A stretch of DNA of 64,000 nucleotides from Halobaculum rubrum (GCF_019880225.1 NZ_CP082284.1:2046001-2110000); one strand, 5' to 3'. Positions 1 to 7,092 are shown, numbered from the stretch's first letter. Program-made: numbers and translations. Notes: generated by a model not told the origin, from the letters alone.

Positions 1-417
1 GCAGCTGAGCTGTTCGCCGAGGTGAATGCAGACAAGCTTGAGCAGATGGAGTTCTCAAAGCGGAACGTCCTGCAGACATCGATGGAGCGTCCACTGTATG
101 ACCTCATTCTCGATGCGCACGGCGAGCGGAAACTCGAGTGGTGTGAGGACCTCATCGTCGAACGCCGGCGTGATGGGAGTACCTGGGTCTTCGAGAAAGA
201 GGCGTACATCTCGCAACAGGGGCAACGCTACCGCGTCAACGACCGAAGTCACGGTGCCGCGCGGGTCGACCGCTCGCTGCAGGCGTTGTACGATGAGTTG
301 AAGCCGACGATCACACCGTCGACGCTCCGGGAGGCCGGCGTCGAGGGCGACGTGGCGCCGGTGATCGCGTACTACCGTCAGAACTCTGAGTTTGACAACA
401 CCACCCTTGCAGAATAA
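1..417 (+). CDS. Unrecognised protein, C-terminal part (start outside window)
   Basis: The frame is open from the first base and ends with TAA at 415-417, leaving 138 residues of a longer protein. I do not recognise the family. The visible part is soluble, mixed charged and aromatic (for example a PLYDLILDAHGERKLEW stretch), with no membrane segment and no CxxC motif. It is followed by a gene-poor, less GC-rich stretch and lies just outside the proposed left edge of the mobile element, so it may belong to the chromosome or to another accessory element stacked at the same site. Confidence 0.6.
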   Translation, partial: AAELFAEVNADKLEQMEFSKRNVLQTSMERPLYDLILDAHGERKLEWCEDLIVERRRDGSTWVFEKEAYISQQGQRYRVNDRSHGAARVDRSLQALYDELKPTITPSTLREAGVEGDVAPVIAYYRQNSEFDNTTLAE

Positions 418-420
418 CAC

Positions 421-731
421 AACTCGGAGGCATCAATCGAAATCGTAAAATACGGAAATTCGTTGGTGGCACGACGGTGCAACCTGAGACGAGAGTGCTT
501 GACGAGTTGCCCCGCGCAACTAACAAGCATGTTAAGATCTACGCCGTTGCACTCGTCGAAATTCTTGGACAAGCCATCGGTAACTACAATTACTGCCACG
601 AACCGAGAGGAGGTCCGAGGATCGGAGTTCCGGCGTGACCACTGACCGATCTGGTCGGAGACGACCCAATCCTGAGAACTGAACACTGAATCGGCCCGTC
701 GCTGACGCACCGGTGTTCAGATCGGGGTGAT
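421..731. other. Gene-free stretch; weak candidate left attachment site
   Basis: I find no convincing gene here and the base composition is less GC-rich than its surroundings. The only recombination-like signal is GGTCGGAG at 653-660, which matches the tRNA-Trp acceptor end (GGTCGGAG at 19867-19874) in the same orientation; over 14 bases (GATCTGGTCGGAGA against GATGGGGTCGGAGG) 11 agree. It sits about 70 bases beyond the end of the integrase operon, where an attL would be expected. An 8-base match in this much sequence could arise by chance. Confidence 0.3.
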
Positions 732-932
732 CTACTCCTCAAAGAGGACGTACGCGCCCTCGATCTCGGGGTGCTCCTCGACGGTACCCTCGACGAGCAG
801 ATCGCCGAGAGCGTGCTTCACGTCCACCTCATCGAACTCGTCGGCGAGCGCGTCGACGAGTCGTTCCTTCGTTCGAGAACCCGGCTGTTCGAGGTTTTCG
901 ACGATCGCGGCATGGACAGATCGGTCCTTCAT
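732..932 (-). CDS. Small winged-helix-like protein downstream of integrase
   Basis: This is a 66-residue acidic protein. Its spacing of predicted helices and a short hairpin (VENLEQPGSRTKERLVDAL, then VKHALGDLLVEGTVEEH) resembles a small winged helix. It starts 10 bases after the integrase stop, so the two are almost certainly co-transcribed. In the SNJ2 provirus a catalytic-only integrase works with two small co-transcribed accessory proteins (Orf2, Orf3); this protein occupies the position of one of them. I see only one such gene here. Assignment as a recombination accessory factor is by context, not by homology I can verify. Confidence 0.65.
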   Translation of the reverse strand: MKDRSVHAAIVENLEQPGSRTKERLVDALADEFDEVDVKHALGDLLVEGTVEEHPEIEGAYVLFEE

Positions 933-941
933 GTTCAGTTT

Positions 942-1478
942 TCACCAGAGTTCCTCGGCCTCGGCGTCGAGCTGCGTGCCGGCGTACTGCAGGTAGTCGT
1001 TTGCGCTCGACAAATCGGCGTGTCCCATCGTCTGGCGGATGTACTGTGGCGTCGCGCCTCGCGCCGCGATCAGTGTCCCGTAGGTGTGCCGGAGGACGTG
1101 GGGCGTGATCTTCTTCCGGAGGTCGGTCTCGGCCGCCACCCGCTTCACACGGTTCGTGACTGTCTGTCGGGTCGCGTCGTACGCCTCGTGATAGCTGAAG
1201 TAGTCACGGAGCCGCCGTACCGTCCCCGGATGCTTCAGCGGGATCGTCCGTGCGGAGTGCTCGGTTTTCGGCGACCACTCGCCTTCGGCGGGCGGCACCC
1301 GCAACCGCTCGGCCTGCCAGTCGATCCAGTCGTCACGGAGGTGCGCGAGCTCGTCGGCTCGCAGGCCCGTGTGGGCGAGCGCGTAGATCGTCACCTGGTG
1401 GTCGAGATCTCGTTCGTCGGCGGCCGCGAGCAACTCGTCAAGCTCGGATTCGGTAAGGGGTTCTCTTGTCCACGCCAT
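942..1478 (-). CDS. int: Tyrosine integrase, catalytic domain only (IntSNJ2-like)
   Basis: This 178-residue tyrosine recombinase has the full catalytic set: R40 (in HTGLRADEL), K71 (WSPKTEHS), H127 and R130 (TPHVLRHTY), H153 (MGHAD) and nucleophile Y162 (ANDYLQY). It lacks the N-terminal SAM-like core-binding domain that gives usual integrases 300 or more residues. Short forms of this kind are typical of the IntSNJ2 family of haloarchaeal mobile elements, which need small partner proteins to integrate. It starts at ATG 1478, with a TATA-like GTATTTACG about 40 bases upstream, and is followed by the 66-residue gene. It should catalyse integration and excision at tRNA-Trp. Confidence 0.9.
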   Translation of the reverse strand: MAWTREPLTESELDELLAAADERDLDHQVTIYALAHTGLRADELAHLRDDWIDWQAERLRVPPAEGEWSPKTEHSARTIPLKHPGTVRRLRDYFSYHEAYDATRQTVTNRVKRVAAETDLRKKITPHVLRHTYGTLIAARGATPQYIRQTMGHADLSSANDYLQYAGTQLDAEAEELW

Positions 1479-1575
1479 GGCAGACAGTAAAACGAGTTTC
1501 CAGCGAGACGTAAATACGGCCCGTGCGGACCCCCGAACGCCGGCCGACTTTGACAGACGTATAGCTCTGTAAAAC

Positions 1576-1842
1576 TCAGTCCGCCGTCGGCGGCTGTCCG
1601 AACGCGTCTTGGTTCATGAGTCGCTGCGCGGCGAGCCGCTCGACGACCTCGGTGTCCTCAGCATCCGGAACGCGCGCGTCGTCGACGAGCCGAACCAAGT
1701 AGACGCGACGCCCGAGCCGGTCGACGACGACGGGCTGGTCGCCAGGGATCGAGCCGTCGTCACCGAGAACGCCGTCGCGACCGAGCCCGTCCTTCGGGAG
1801 TGCCACGAGCCCGCTACCGCCGTTTGCTTGCAGTTTGCGCAT
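1576..1842 (-). CDS. AbrB/SpoVT-like small regulator (DUF8053-like)
   Basis: This 88-residue protein opens with a swapped-hairpin-like pattern (GGSGLVALPKDGLGRDGVL) followed by QPVVVDRLGRRVYLVRLVD, the layout of AbrB/SpoVT-type DNA-binding proteins common in haloarchaeal viruses and plasmids. ATG 1842 is preceded 24-31 bases upstream by a TATA-like TTTATCC, so the transcript is probably leaderless. It diverges from the structural operon, and one arm of the long inverted repeat at 1848-1859 lies between its TATA element and its start codon. This position suggests a lysogeny-type repressor or an autoregulated gene. The regulator role is inferred from fold and context. Confidence 0.7.
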   Translation of the reverse strand: MRKLQANGGSGLVALPKDGLGRDGVLGDDGSIPGDQPVVVDRLGRRVYLVRLVDDARVPDAEDTEVVERLAAQRLMNQDAFGQPPTAD

Positions 1843-1847
1843 ACAGT

Positions 1848-1947
1848 GGCTGTCCTGACTATCCGGGATAAATGGCCCGTGCGGTGGTAGTCTCTGTACA
1901 GAGTCTCGTGTTTTCGCGGAGGTACTAGTACGGGGGTCAGGACAGCC
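1848..1947. promoter_or_regulatory. Divergent switch region with symmetric operators
   Basis: Between the two divergent genes lie a perfect 12-base inverted repeat, GGCTGTCCTGAC (1848-1859) and GTCAGGACAGCC (1936-1947), and a perfect palindrome CTCTGTACAGAG (1892-1903) exactly at its centre of symmetry (1897.5). Two more palindromes, TATCCGGGATA (1860-1870) and GTACTAGTAC (1922-1931), lie between them. The leftward TATA (TTTATCC on the minus strand, about 1867-1873) and the rightward TATA-like TACTAGTA (1923-1930) each sit just inside one arm, so a protein bound to the arms would cover both transcription starts. The cognate protein is not known; the AbrB-like protein is the obvious candidate. 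Confidence 0.75.
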
Positions 1948-1980
1948 GGAGTATCGGCCGCCCTACCGGCCGAACGGAGC

Positions 1981-2139
1981 ATGGAACCGGACACCCCGCC
2001 GCCCCGTGCGGGCGGCACCGACGGCGGTTTCGAGGAGCATCGTATCAAGCGCCCCCGCGAGCCCGGGCTCGATCTCACGGTCGGCGACGTAGCACGCGTC
2101 GACGAGTACGTCGACGATCTCGTCGGGAGGCGAGCGTGA
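1981..2139 (+). CDS. Small acidic protein, first gene of the structural operon
   Basis: The gene encodes 52 residues: a Pro/Gly-rich start (PDTPPPRAGGTDGGF), a basic patch (HRIKRPREPG) and an acidic helix (VARVDEYVDDLV). A GGAG ribosome-binding site lies at 1974-1977, a few bases before the ATG. Its TGA overlaps the next GTG start by four bases, the first of a long chain of such overlaps. There are no membrane segments and I do not recognise a family. Its helical tail resembles small DNA-binding proteins but this is not diagnostic. Confidence 0.6.
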   Translation: MEPDTPPPRAGGTDGGFEEHRIKRPREPGLDLTVGDVARVDEYVDDLVGRRA

Positions 2140-2372
2140 GCCTGGGAGACCTGATCGAGGCGGTCGAGCAGGCGTTGTCGACGCTCGACGAGCTGATCGG
2201 CGGGCTGCTGTCGATGCCGACGAGCGACGACGACTCCGGCCCGGACAACCGGCCGCCGATCACGCCGACCTCGAAGGCGATCGAGGCGTGGCCGACAGAG
2301 TCGCATCGCACAGACCCGCATCCCGGGCCGGCGTTCGAGGGACACCGCGTCCCGCTCGGAGGTGACTCGTGA
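2136..2372 (+). CDS. Small hypothetical protein of the element
   Basis: The protein has 78 residues. The first 27 form an amphipathic, hydrophobic helix (LIEAVEQALSTLDELIGGLL); the rest is Pro/Asp-rich and probably disordered. It starts with a GTG overlapping the previous stop and ends in a GTGA overlap with the next gene. I do not recognise a family. Its place at the head of the operon, before the first membrane proteins, suggests a small structural or assembly role, which is inference. Confidence 0.6.
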   Translation: MSLGDLIEAVEQALSTLDELIGGLLSMPTSDDDSGPDNRPPITPTSKAIEAWPTESHRTDPHPGPAFEGHRVPLGGDS

Positions 2373-2611
2373 GCGAGTGCCCGTGGCCCGGCTGCCACGA
2401 GCTGCCGACGGTGACCGTCGTCGAGCCTCCCGACGGTGCCGATGCGGTCACGGCGGGCACGACCGGCGCGCCGGCCGGCCGCTACTGTCCCGAACACGCC
2501 AAACGCGTCCGCGACGGCGACTCGTGGGAGCTCGAGGAGAGCGAGTCCGAGCGCGTCGAGTCGGACGTGCGCTGGCGCGACTTCTCACAGACGGAGGTCG
2601 CCGATGACTGA
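2369..2611 (+). CDS. Small zinc-finger protein of the element
   Basis: This 80-residue protein has a Cys4/His-type zinc site formed by CPWPGC near residues 4-9 and CPEH about 40 residues later, as in many haloviral small proteins. The C-terminal third is very acidic (ELEESESERVESDVRWRD). It starts at GTG overlapping the preceding gene by four bases and its stop overlaps the next ATG by eight. Zinc binding is visible; the partner (DNA, RNA or protein) is not. Confidence 0.65.
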   Translation: MSECPWPGCHELPTVTVVEPPDGADAVTAGTTGAPAGRYCPEHAKRVRDGDSWELEESESERVESDVRWRDFSQTEVADD

Positions 2612-3023
2612 CGGGGAGGTCCGCGTCAGCGAACGCGGTGAGGAGGCCGTCGTCGAGGCGCCGAGCCTGAACGGCGAGATCTTCGTCGACCTCGACAGCG
2701 GCGTGTCGGGACAGGCGACGGTGCACGCGCCGACCGGCACGAAAACCGTCCACGACGACGGCTTCAACCCGGACAGCGAGGCCGAAGACGAACCGGCCAC
2801 TGACGGCGGCTACGCGAGGCCGACGGAGCGGCTGACGCTCCGCGGCACCGGGATCACCGAGGAGGGCGGCGCGATGCTCGCCGTCTTCGGCGTGCTCTGC
2901 CTGCTCTCGGCGTTCGAACCGGACCTCGCGCCGCTCGGTGCGGCGGTCGCCGGCATCGGGCTGGCGTACATCGGCGCCCGAGCGAAGTTCTCGCTGGCGG
3001 CGACGGGAGGTGACGACGCGTGA
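2604..3023 (+). CDS. Membrane protein with polar N-terminal domain
   Basis: The protein has 139 residues. Residues 1-85 are hydrophilic with a beta-like pattern (EIFVDLDSGVSGQATVHAPT). Two hydrophobic segments follow near residues 93-110 and 115-130 (MLAVFGVLCLLSAF and GAAVAGIGLAYIGA). ATG 2604 was chosen because the longer open frame upstream is only a shadow of the preceding gene, and this ATG gives the overlap typical of the operon. Likely an envelope-associated small membrane protein; function unknown. Confidence 0.65.
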   Translation: MTDGEVRVSERGEEAVVEAPSLNGEIFVDLDSGVSGQATVHAPTGTKTVHDDGFNPDSEAEDEPATDGGYARPTERLTLRGTGITEEGGAMLAVFGVLCLLSAFEPDLAPLGAAVAGIGLAYIGARAKFSLAATGGDDA

Positions 3024-3283
3024 GCACGACGCCAGAGGCCCGCGTGCGGTTCCTCGGCGGGGTGCTCGCCACGTCGATCGTCTCGCTGTCGTTCACGCTG
3101 GCGCTGCTGTTCGACGGCGGGCTGCTCGCGGCGGCGTCGGCGCTGCTACCGCTCCCGCTGTGGGCGTACATTGCCTGGGAGGAACTCGGCACCGCGGCGC
3201 CGACGCGAGCTCGAGAGCCGGAGGTCGCAACAGACGGCGGACCACGGACTCGTCGCCCGGAAAGCGACGGAGACGACAGATGA
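3020..3283 (+). CDS. Small two-helix membrane protein
   Basis: This 87-residue protein has two transmembrane helices near residues 10-30 (LGGVLATSIVSLSFTLALLF) and 34-51 (GLLAAASALLPLPLWAYIAW), then a charged Arg/Asp-rich tail. The GTG start overlaps the preceding stop by four bases, and the TGA overlaps the start of the first exported protein. Such pairs of a small membrane protein just before an exported spike occur in pleolipoviruses (VP3 before VP4), but the resemblance is positional only. Confidence 0.65.
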   Translation: MSTTPEARVRFLGGVLATSIVSLSFTLALLFDGGLLAAASALLPLPLWAYIAWEELGTAAPTRAREPEVATDGGPRTRRPESDGDDR

Positions 3284-4797
3284 ACTACGACACACTATTC
3301 AGCAAGCGAGCAGCGGCGCTCGCGATGGTGGTATTGCTCGTCGTCAGTGCGGGCGGGGCGGTCGCACAGGCGTCGATGACGATCAACGATCCGGGCGAAG
3401 TCAACTACGAGAGCGACGCGGTGCACAACCCCGGAATCGGGGTGACCCTCGAGAAGGACACGCACCAGGTCGGCTGGGGACTCACGCAGTACGAAGGGAA
3501 CTCTGGTGAGCTGGTGACGCCAGACGCGCGAGTGAACGACTCGGAGGCGAACCCGGTCGGCGTGACCGCGACGGACATCAACTTCTCCGACGCGGGTGCG
3601 TTCCCGCGGTACAACGAGACTCACTCGGCGCTCGACGCGAGCGAGTGGTCGACGACGACCGGCGTCTCGGTCGCCGACACGACCACGGCGCCGAACGTCG
3701 ACGCGCTGAACGTCGCGACGAACGGCTCGTTCGCTGACGGCGACTCGGCGACGGCGACGTACGCGCTCTCGCAGTCGATCGACTCGGACGAGGCGAAGCG
3801 CTCGCTGCAGCTGTTCGCTGACGTGAACACGCTGGACGCTGGCGCACACGTCGAGATCCGCGTGGTCGACGAGGACAGCGACTACAAGACCGCCGTGATC
3901 GACCCGGACAACTCGACGGACGCCGATCACGTCCTCGCGAACGCGACTGGTGAGGGCTACGTGCTGCAGCACCAGCTCGGGGAGATGTCGACGACGACCG
4001 TCAGCGGTTCCGACGGCACGTTCGACAACATCCAGAGCGTCGAGATCGTCGTCGAGGACGGCGACGCGGACGTGTCGCTGTCGGTGATCAACTCCGAGAA
4101 GCTCGGCGAGTACACGCTCGGCGAGCAGCGCTACGACAGCGACGACGACGGTGAGGAGGACGAGACTCGGACGATCACCGAGCCGACGGGTCAGTTCTGG
4201 ATCACGGGCGTCGACACGATGGGCGACACGTTCTCGAACGCGGACATCGCCGGCATGGAGATCGCGATGATCTTCGACGCGTCGTCGCTGGATCAGGAGA
4301 TGGACGCGCACATCGAGTTCACCGACGACCGCGGTGACTCGGGCGTGTACCCCGGCTTCCAGTTCATCGTCGACTCGTACTACCGGCTGTCGCTGCCGAG
4401 TGCGTACGACGTGAGCTACTCGAACGCGGAGCTGACCGACGAGGTCGAGCTGCCGTCCTCGCGGTACCAGACGGTCGAGTACGCGGAGGGTGTCTCCGAC
4501 ACGGAGTTCGACGAGATCTCGAGCTGGTCGAGCGTGAAGTCGAGCTACGACTCGCAGGGCGACGAGGTGACGCTCGACTCGACGATCCAGCCGGGGACGG
4601 AGATCGCGCTGCACTACGAGTACGTCGTCACTGGGAGCGAGAAGGACAGCTTCACGGGCGGCGGTGCCGGGCCGGGCCAGTTCGGCCAGGAGTCGGGCGG
4701 CTGGCTCTCGAACATCCCGATCGTCGGACAGTGGCTCGCCGGTCTGATGGCCGTCGTCGGGTCCGTGATCGGCGGGAAGTGGGCCATGGGGAAGTAA
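3280..4797 (+). CDS. Exported, C-terminally anchored spike-like protein (505 aa)
   Basis: The protein opens with a cleavable-type signal (basic LFSKRAAAL, then MVVLLVVSAGG, ending VAQA near residue 29). A beta-rich, strongly acidic ectodomain of about 430 residues with several N-x-S/T sites follows. It ends in a glycine-rich linker (GGGAGPGQFGQESGG) and one transmembrane helix (GQWLAGLMAVVGSVIGGKW) at the extreme C-terminus. This topology and length match archaeal virus spikes such as pleolipoviral VP4, but I see no sequence signature that proves homology. ATG 3280 is chosen for its position at the signal peptide and its overlap with the previous gene. It probably decorates the particle surface. 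Confidence 0.75.
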   Translation: MNYDTLFSKRAAALAMVVLLVVSAGGAVAQASMTINDPGEVNYESDAVHNPGIGVTLEKDTHQVGWGLTQYEGNSGELVTPDARVNDSEANPVGVTATDINFSDAGAFPRYNETHSALDASEWSTTTGVSVADTTTAPNVDALNVATNGSFADGDSATATYALSQSIDSDEAKRSLQLFADVNTLDAGAHVEIRVVDEDSDYKTAVIDPDNSTDADHVLANATGEGYVLQHQLGEMSTTTVSGSDGTFDNIQSVEIVVEDGDADVSLSVINSEKLGEYTLGEQRYDSDDDGEEDETRTITEPTGQFWITGVDTMGDTFSNADIAGMEIAMIFDASSLDQEMDAHIEFTDDRGDSGVYPGFQFIVDSYYRLSLPSAYDVSYSNAELTDEVELPSSRYQTVEYAEGVSDTEFDEISSWSSVKSSYDSQGDEVTLDSTIQPGTEIALHYEYVVTGSEKDSFTGGGAGPGQFGQESGGWLSNIPIVGQWLAGLMAVVGSVIGGKWAMGK

Positions 4798-4798
4798 C

Positions 4799-5212
4799 AT
4801 GGCGACTGAACCGCTGACGCTGCTGGAGAAGGCACGCGGCCGGAGCCTCACCGGGATCGCCAAGCAGGGCATCGGCGGGTGGCTCCTGGCGCTGTCGACG
4901 AGTGCGATCCTCGGCGTGCAGGCGATCGTGAAGGTGCTGCTCGTGCCGGTCGACCTGTTCGTGAACATCACTGGCGCGGTGGGAGAGGCGCTGATCCTCT
5001 CGCCACTCGGCGTCGTGATCGCCGGGAGCGAGGCGTCCGCGCAGTCGGTTGCCGAGTTCGAGTTCCTCGGACTGCCGCTGGGGACCGTCCTCGTACTAAG
5101 TTCGTTCGCGGTCGTGTCGCTGTACCTGCGACAGCCGTGGTCGTCGGACTTCATCCCGGGGACGTTCACCGACATCCCGTTTCTCGGCACCGAGGAGGAG
5201 GGCGAGACGTAA
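4799..5212 (+). CDS. Multi-helix small membrane protein
   Basis: The protein has 137 residues with three hydrophobic segments, near residues 25-50 (GGWLLALSTSAILGVQAIVK onward), 53-75 and 92-110 (PLGTVLVLSSFAVVSLYL), and a polar acidic tail. The start lies one base after the spike-like gene's stop. There is no known domain. It belongs to the run of six small membrane proteins between the first and second exported proteins, and may be an internal envelope protein. Confidence 0.65.
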   Translation: MATEPLTLLEKARGRSLTGIAKQGIGGWLLALSTSAILGVQAIVKVLLVPVDLFVNITGAVGEALILSPLGVVIAGSEASAQSVAEFEFLGLPLGTVLVLSSFAVVSLYLRQPWSSDFIPGTFTDIPFLGTEEEGET

Positions 5213-5213
5213 C

Positions 5214-5255
5214 ATGACCGCCAGCCGACCGCGGACGGAGGTGGACTCGTGGTGA
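5214..5255 (+). CDS. 13-residue mini reading frame linking two membrane genes
   Basis: An ATG two bases after the preceding stop opens a 13-codon frame (TASRPRTEVDSW) whose TGA at 5253-5255 overlaps the GTG start of the next gene by seven bases. It may serve only to deliver terminating ribosomes to the next start (translational coupling), or may be chance. The GGAGG within it (5237-5241) is placed as the ribosome-binding site for GTG 5249. Confidence 0.3.
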   Translation: MTASRPRTEVDSW

Positions 5256-5590
5256 CGCGCGAGTCGCTGGCCGACCGGTTCCTCACGGAGAAGGGACGCA
5301 TCGCGGTCGGCACGCTTGGCGGCGGCCTCGTGGGCGGCGGTCTGTACGCGCTGCTGCAGGGCATCGTCGGCATCGTGTTGGGCGGCGGGCGAGCGCTCGA
5401 CATCTTGCTGGGCGGCTACGCGAGAGCGCTCCGGTCGAACGTGACCGCGCTGATCGCCGGCCTCGAGGCGGAGGTCGCCGACGCGTGGGACCCATTTCAG
5501 GCGGGCGTGTTCTCGCTGCCGCTGAACGTACTGGTCGTGATCGTCGGCTTCGCAGTCGCCGCTCTCGCCGTGAGGTGGTACGTTGGCTGA
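5249..5590 (+). CDS. Glycine-rich membrane protein
   Basis: The protein has 113 residues. A glycine-zipper-like first helix (residues 18-45, GTLGGGLVGGGLYALLQGIV) continues as a hydrophobic stretch to about residue 55, and a C-terminal helix follows near 90-112 (LNVLVVIVGFAVAALAVRWY). GTG start with GGAGG 8-12 bases upstream. Glycine zippers of this kind are common in membrane-remodelling and phage coat peptides. The stop overlaps the TTG start of the next gene. Family unknown. Confidence 0.65.
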   Translation: MVTRESLADRFLTEKGRIAVGTLGGGLVGGGLYALLQGIVGIVLGGGRALDILLGGYARALRSNVTALIAGLEAEVADAWDPFQAGVFSLPLNVLVVIVGFAVAALAVRWYVG

Positions 5591-6071
5591 CGACACGCCG
5601 ACGTGGAGCGTGATCGCGCCCGATTGGGTGCAGAACCTCTCCGAGCTCGGCAAGGCGCTATCGAACGGGAACTTCGCGTCGCTCGTCAGGAGCGTCGTGT
5701 TCCGGCCGATCGTCAAGACGATCATCGGCATTGCGGCGACAGTGTACGGCGCGATCCTGACGCTGTTTCAGGGGTCGGCGCCGGGGTTCTCACGCGACGA
5801 ATCCGTGTGGGGACTCGCCGACCTGTTCCCTGCGATCGCGAGCTACGCGCTCGACCTCGTCGAGTACGTGTACGGGGCCTACGTCGATGTGGGCCTGTTC
5901 GTTGCGAGCGCGATCACACCGTCAGTACCGGGGCCGATCGACGGCCTGATCCTGCTGGTGGTGTTCGCGGTCGAGGCGGTCGTGACGATGTTCCTGATCG
6001 TGCGAGGCACGCGAGCGGTCGCCGATGCGATCCCGGGCCTGTCCGGGATCGAGACGTTCATCTTCGGGTGA
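5583..6071 (+). CDS. Membrane protein with three or four helices
   Basis: The protein has 162 residues, starting at TTG 5583, which overlaps the previous frame by eight bases. Hydrophobic segments lie near residues 42-62 (PIVKTIIGIAATVYGAILTL), 82-108 (LFPAIASYALDLVEYVYGAY onward) and 122-142 (GLILLVVFAVEAVVTMFLIV), and a short tail follows. There are no soluble domains or motifs. The TTG is unusual, but no ATG or GTG nearby keeps the first polar residues (DDTPTWSVIAPDW). Confidence 0.62.
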   Translation: MADDTPTWSVIAPDWVQNLSELGKALSNGNFASLVRSVVFRPIVKTIIGIAATVYGAILTLFQGSAPGFSRDESVWGLADLFPAIASYALDLVEYVYGAYVDVGLFVASAITPSVPGPIDGLILLVVFAVEAVVTMFLIVRGTRAVADAIPGLSGIETFIFG

Positions 6072-6077
6072 TAGAGC

Positions 6078-6383
6078 ATGGGAAAGAGACTCAAGAAGAC
6101 GAAAGAGGCACTCACACACCCGATTTCAGCGGCGTCGAGCGCGGTCGCCGCCTTCGGTGCACTACTGAATCCGGATGTCGTGTTCGCGATCGGCTCGGCG
6201 CTGTACGCGTCGGCGCCGAGCCTGTTCACCGGTGGGTCTATCGCGGCGTTCACGCTGCCGCAGGTGTTCCCGACGCTGGCAGCGTTCAAACCGGTATTCC
6301 TCGCGATCGTCGCGATCGCGGGACCGCTGTACCTGATCCGGCTGGTGAACAACTCGACGGAGATCTTCGAGGAGAAACTATGA
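6078..6383 (+). CDS. Small membrane protein with basic N-terminus
   Basis: The protein has 101 residues. A Lys/Arg-rich N-terminus (GKRLKKTKEAL) precedes hydrophobic segments near residues 17-50 and 65-88 (FKPVFLAIVAIAGPLYLIRL), ending in an acidic tail. Such a polarity (positive inside) suggests a cytoplasmic N-terminus. It starts six bases after the preceding stop, and the stop overlaps the ATG of the following mini frame. Confidence 0.65.
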   Translation: MGKRLKKTKEALTHPISAASSAVAAFGALLNPDVVFAIGSALYASAPSLFTGGSIAAFTLPQVFPTLAAFKPVFLAIVAIAGPLYLIRLVNNSTEIFEEKL

Positions 6384-6445
6384 GCAACACACCAACATCG
6401 GAGACGCATCGCCGGCGAGCGCGAGGTGATCTCGGTGCCGACTGA
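6380..6445 (+). CDS. 21-residue mini reading frame
   Basis: ATG 6380 overlaps the preceding TGA by four bases and opens a 21-codon frame (polar, SNTPTSETHRRRARGDLGAD) that ends inside the next gene, 20 bases past its GTG. As with the 13-residue frame at 5214, it may exist to carry ribosomes across the gap rather than to make a functional peptide. Low certainty that the peptide itself matters. Confidence 0.3.
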   Translation: MSNTPTSETHRRRARGDLGAD

Positions 6446-6866
6446 GGTCGTCTCGCTGCTCGCGGAGAACTGGCTGTGGCTGATCGGCGGGGGCCTGCTC
6501 GCGCTGATCATCTACTGGATCGCCGACGAGGCTGGAGACGCGGCCGATCGCGTCGAGACGGTCGAGCGCGTCACTGATCGCGCTGAGCGCGCGACGGGCG
6601 GCGTCCTCTCGGGAACGCGAGCGCTGCTCGTGGGCTTCGTCGGCATCGGGCTGACCGCGGCGGGCGAGGTGCTCGGACTGGCGGCAGTCCTGAACGAACT
6701 GCTCGGCGGGGTACCGTACCTCGTCGGGATGCTCCTGTACGGTGGCCTGAGCCTCGCAGGTATCTACGTCGACGTGCGACCGTCCACACTCGGGATCGCG
6801 TTCGTGATCGTGTTCCTGGTGGTGTCGATGATCTGGATCGGCAACCGCGACGGGAGGGCGGCGTAG
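6426..6866 (+). CDS. Polytopic small membrane protein
   Basis: The protein has 146 residues with a first helix near residues 15-32 (WLWLIGGGLLALIIYWIA). A charged amphipathic helix follows (DEAGDAADRVETVERVTDRA), then three more hydrophobic segments to residue 140. The amphipathic linker could lie on the membrane surface. The GTG start at 6426 follows a GAGGTG-like site; a second GTG nine bases on is also possible. No family recognised. Confidence 0.62.
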   Translation: MISVPTEVVSLLAENWLWLIGGGLLALIIYWIADEAGDAADRVETVERVTDRAERATGGVLSGTRALLVGFVGIGLTAAGEVLGLAAVLNELLGGVPYLVGMLLYGGLSLAGIYVDVRPSTLGIAFVIVFLVVSMIWIGNRDGRAA

Positions 6867-6867
6867 C

Positions 6868-7092
6868 ATGGTCGTCGCCGAGATCGTCAACGGCTCGAAG
6901 ATGCTGATCGCCGGCGGGGGCGGCTTCGTCGGCGGGTGGTACGTCTGGGGCGCCGTCTCTGGTGTCCTCGCGGGGCTGCTCGACGCGGTCGGTATCTCGA
7001 CGCCTGCGGCGGCGTGGTTGGTCGCGGGGCCGCTCGTGGGCCTCCTCGTCGCGGCGTTCTCGGCGAACTACGTCGCGGGAGGTGGCTCGTGA
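6868..7092 (+). CDS. Glycine-rich two-helix membrane protein
   Basis: The protein has 74 residues with helices near 12-38 (KMLIAGGGGFVGGWYVWGAV onward) and 46-66 (AAAWLVAGPLVGLLVAAFSA). It is small and hydrophobic throughout, ending in GGGS. It starts one base after the preceding stop; its own stop overlaps the GTG of the next exported protein, with the ribosome-binding site GGAGGTG inside its last codons. The spike-like gene at 3280 is also directly preceded by a small two-helix protein. Confidence 0.65.
   Translation: MVVAEIVNGSKMLIAGGGGFVGGWYVWGAVSGVLAGLLDAVGISTPAAAWLVAGPLVGLLVAAFSANYVAGGGS

Noticed and set aside
463-645. 60-codon plus-strand frame in the left gene-free stretch
   Set aside because: No start signal or family, and composition like the surrounding non-coding DNA.
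716-738. GATCGGGG match to tRNA-Trp considered as attachment core
   Set aside because: It is in the opposite orientation to the tRNA copy and so cannot be a direct-repeat attachment site.
3295-5403. Long open frame on the minus strand opposite the first exported protein gene
   Set aside because: It is Arg/Pro-rich without domains and lies antisense to a gene with signal peptide and anchor; typical high-GC shadow frame.
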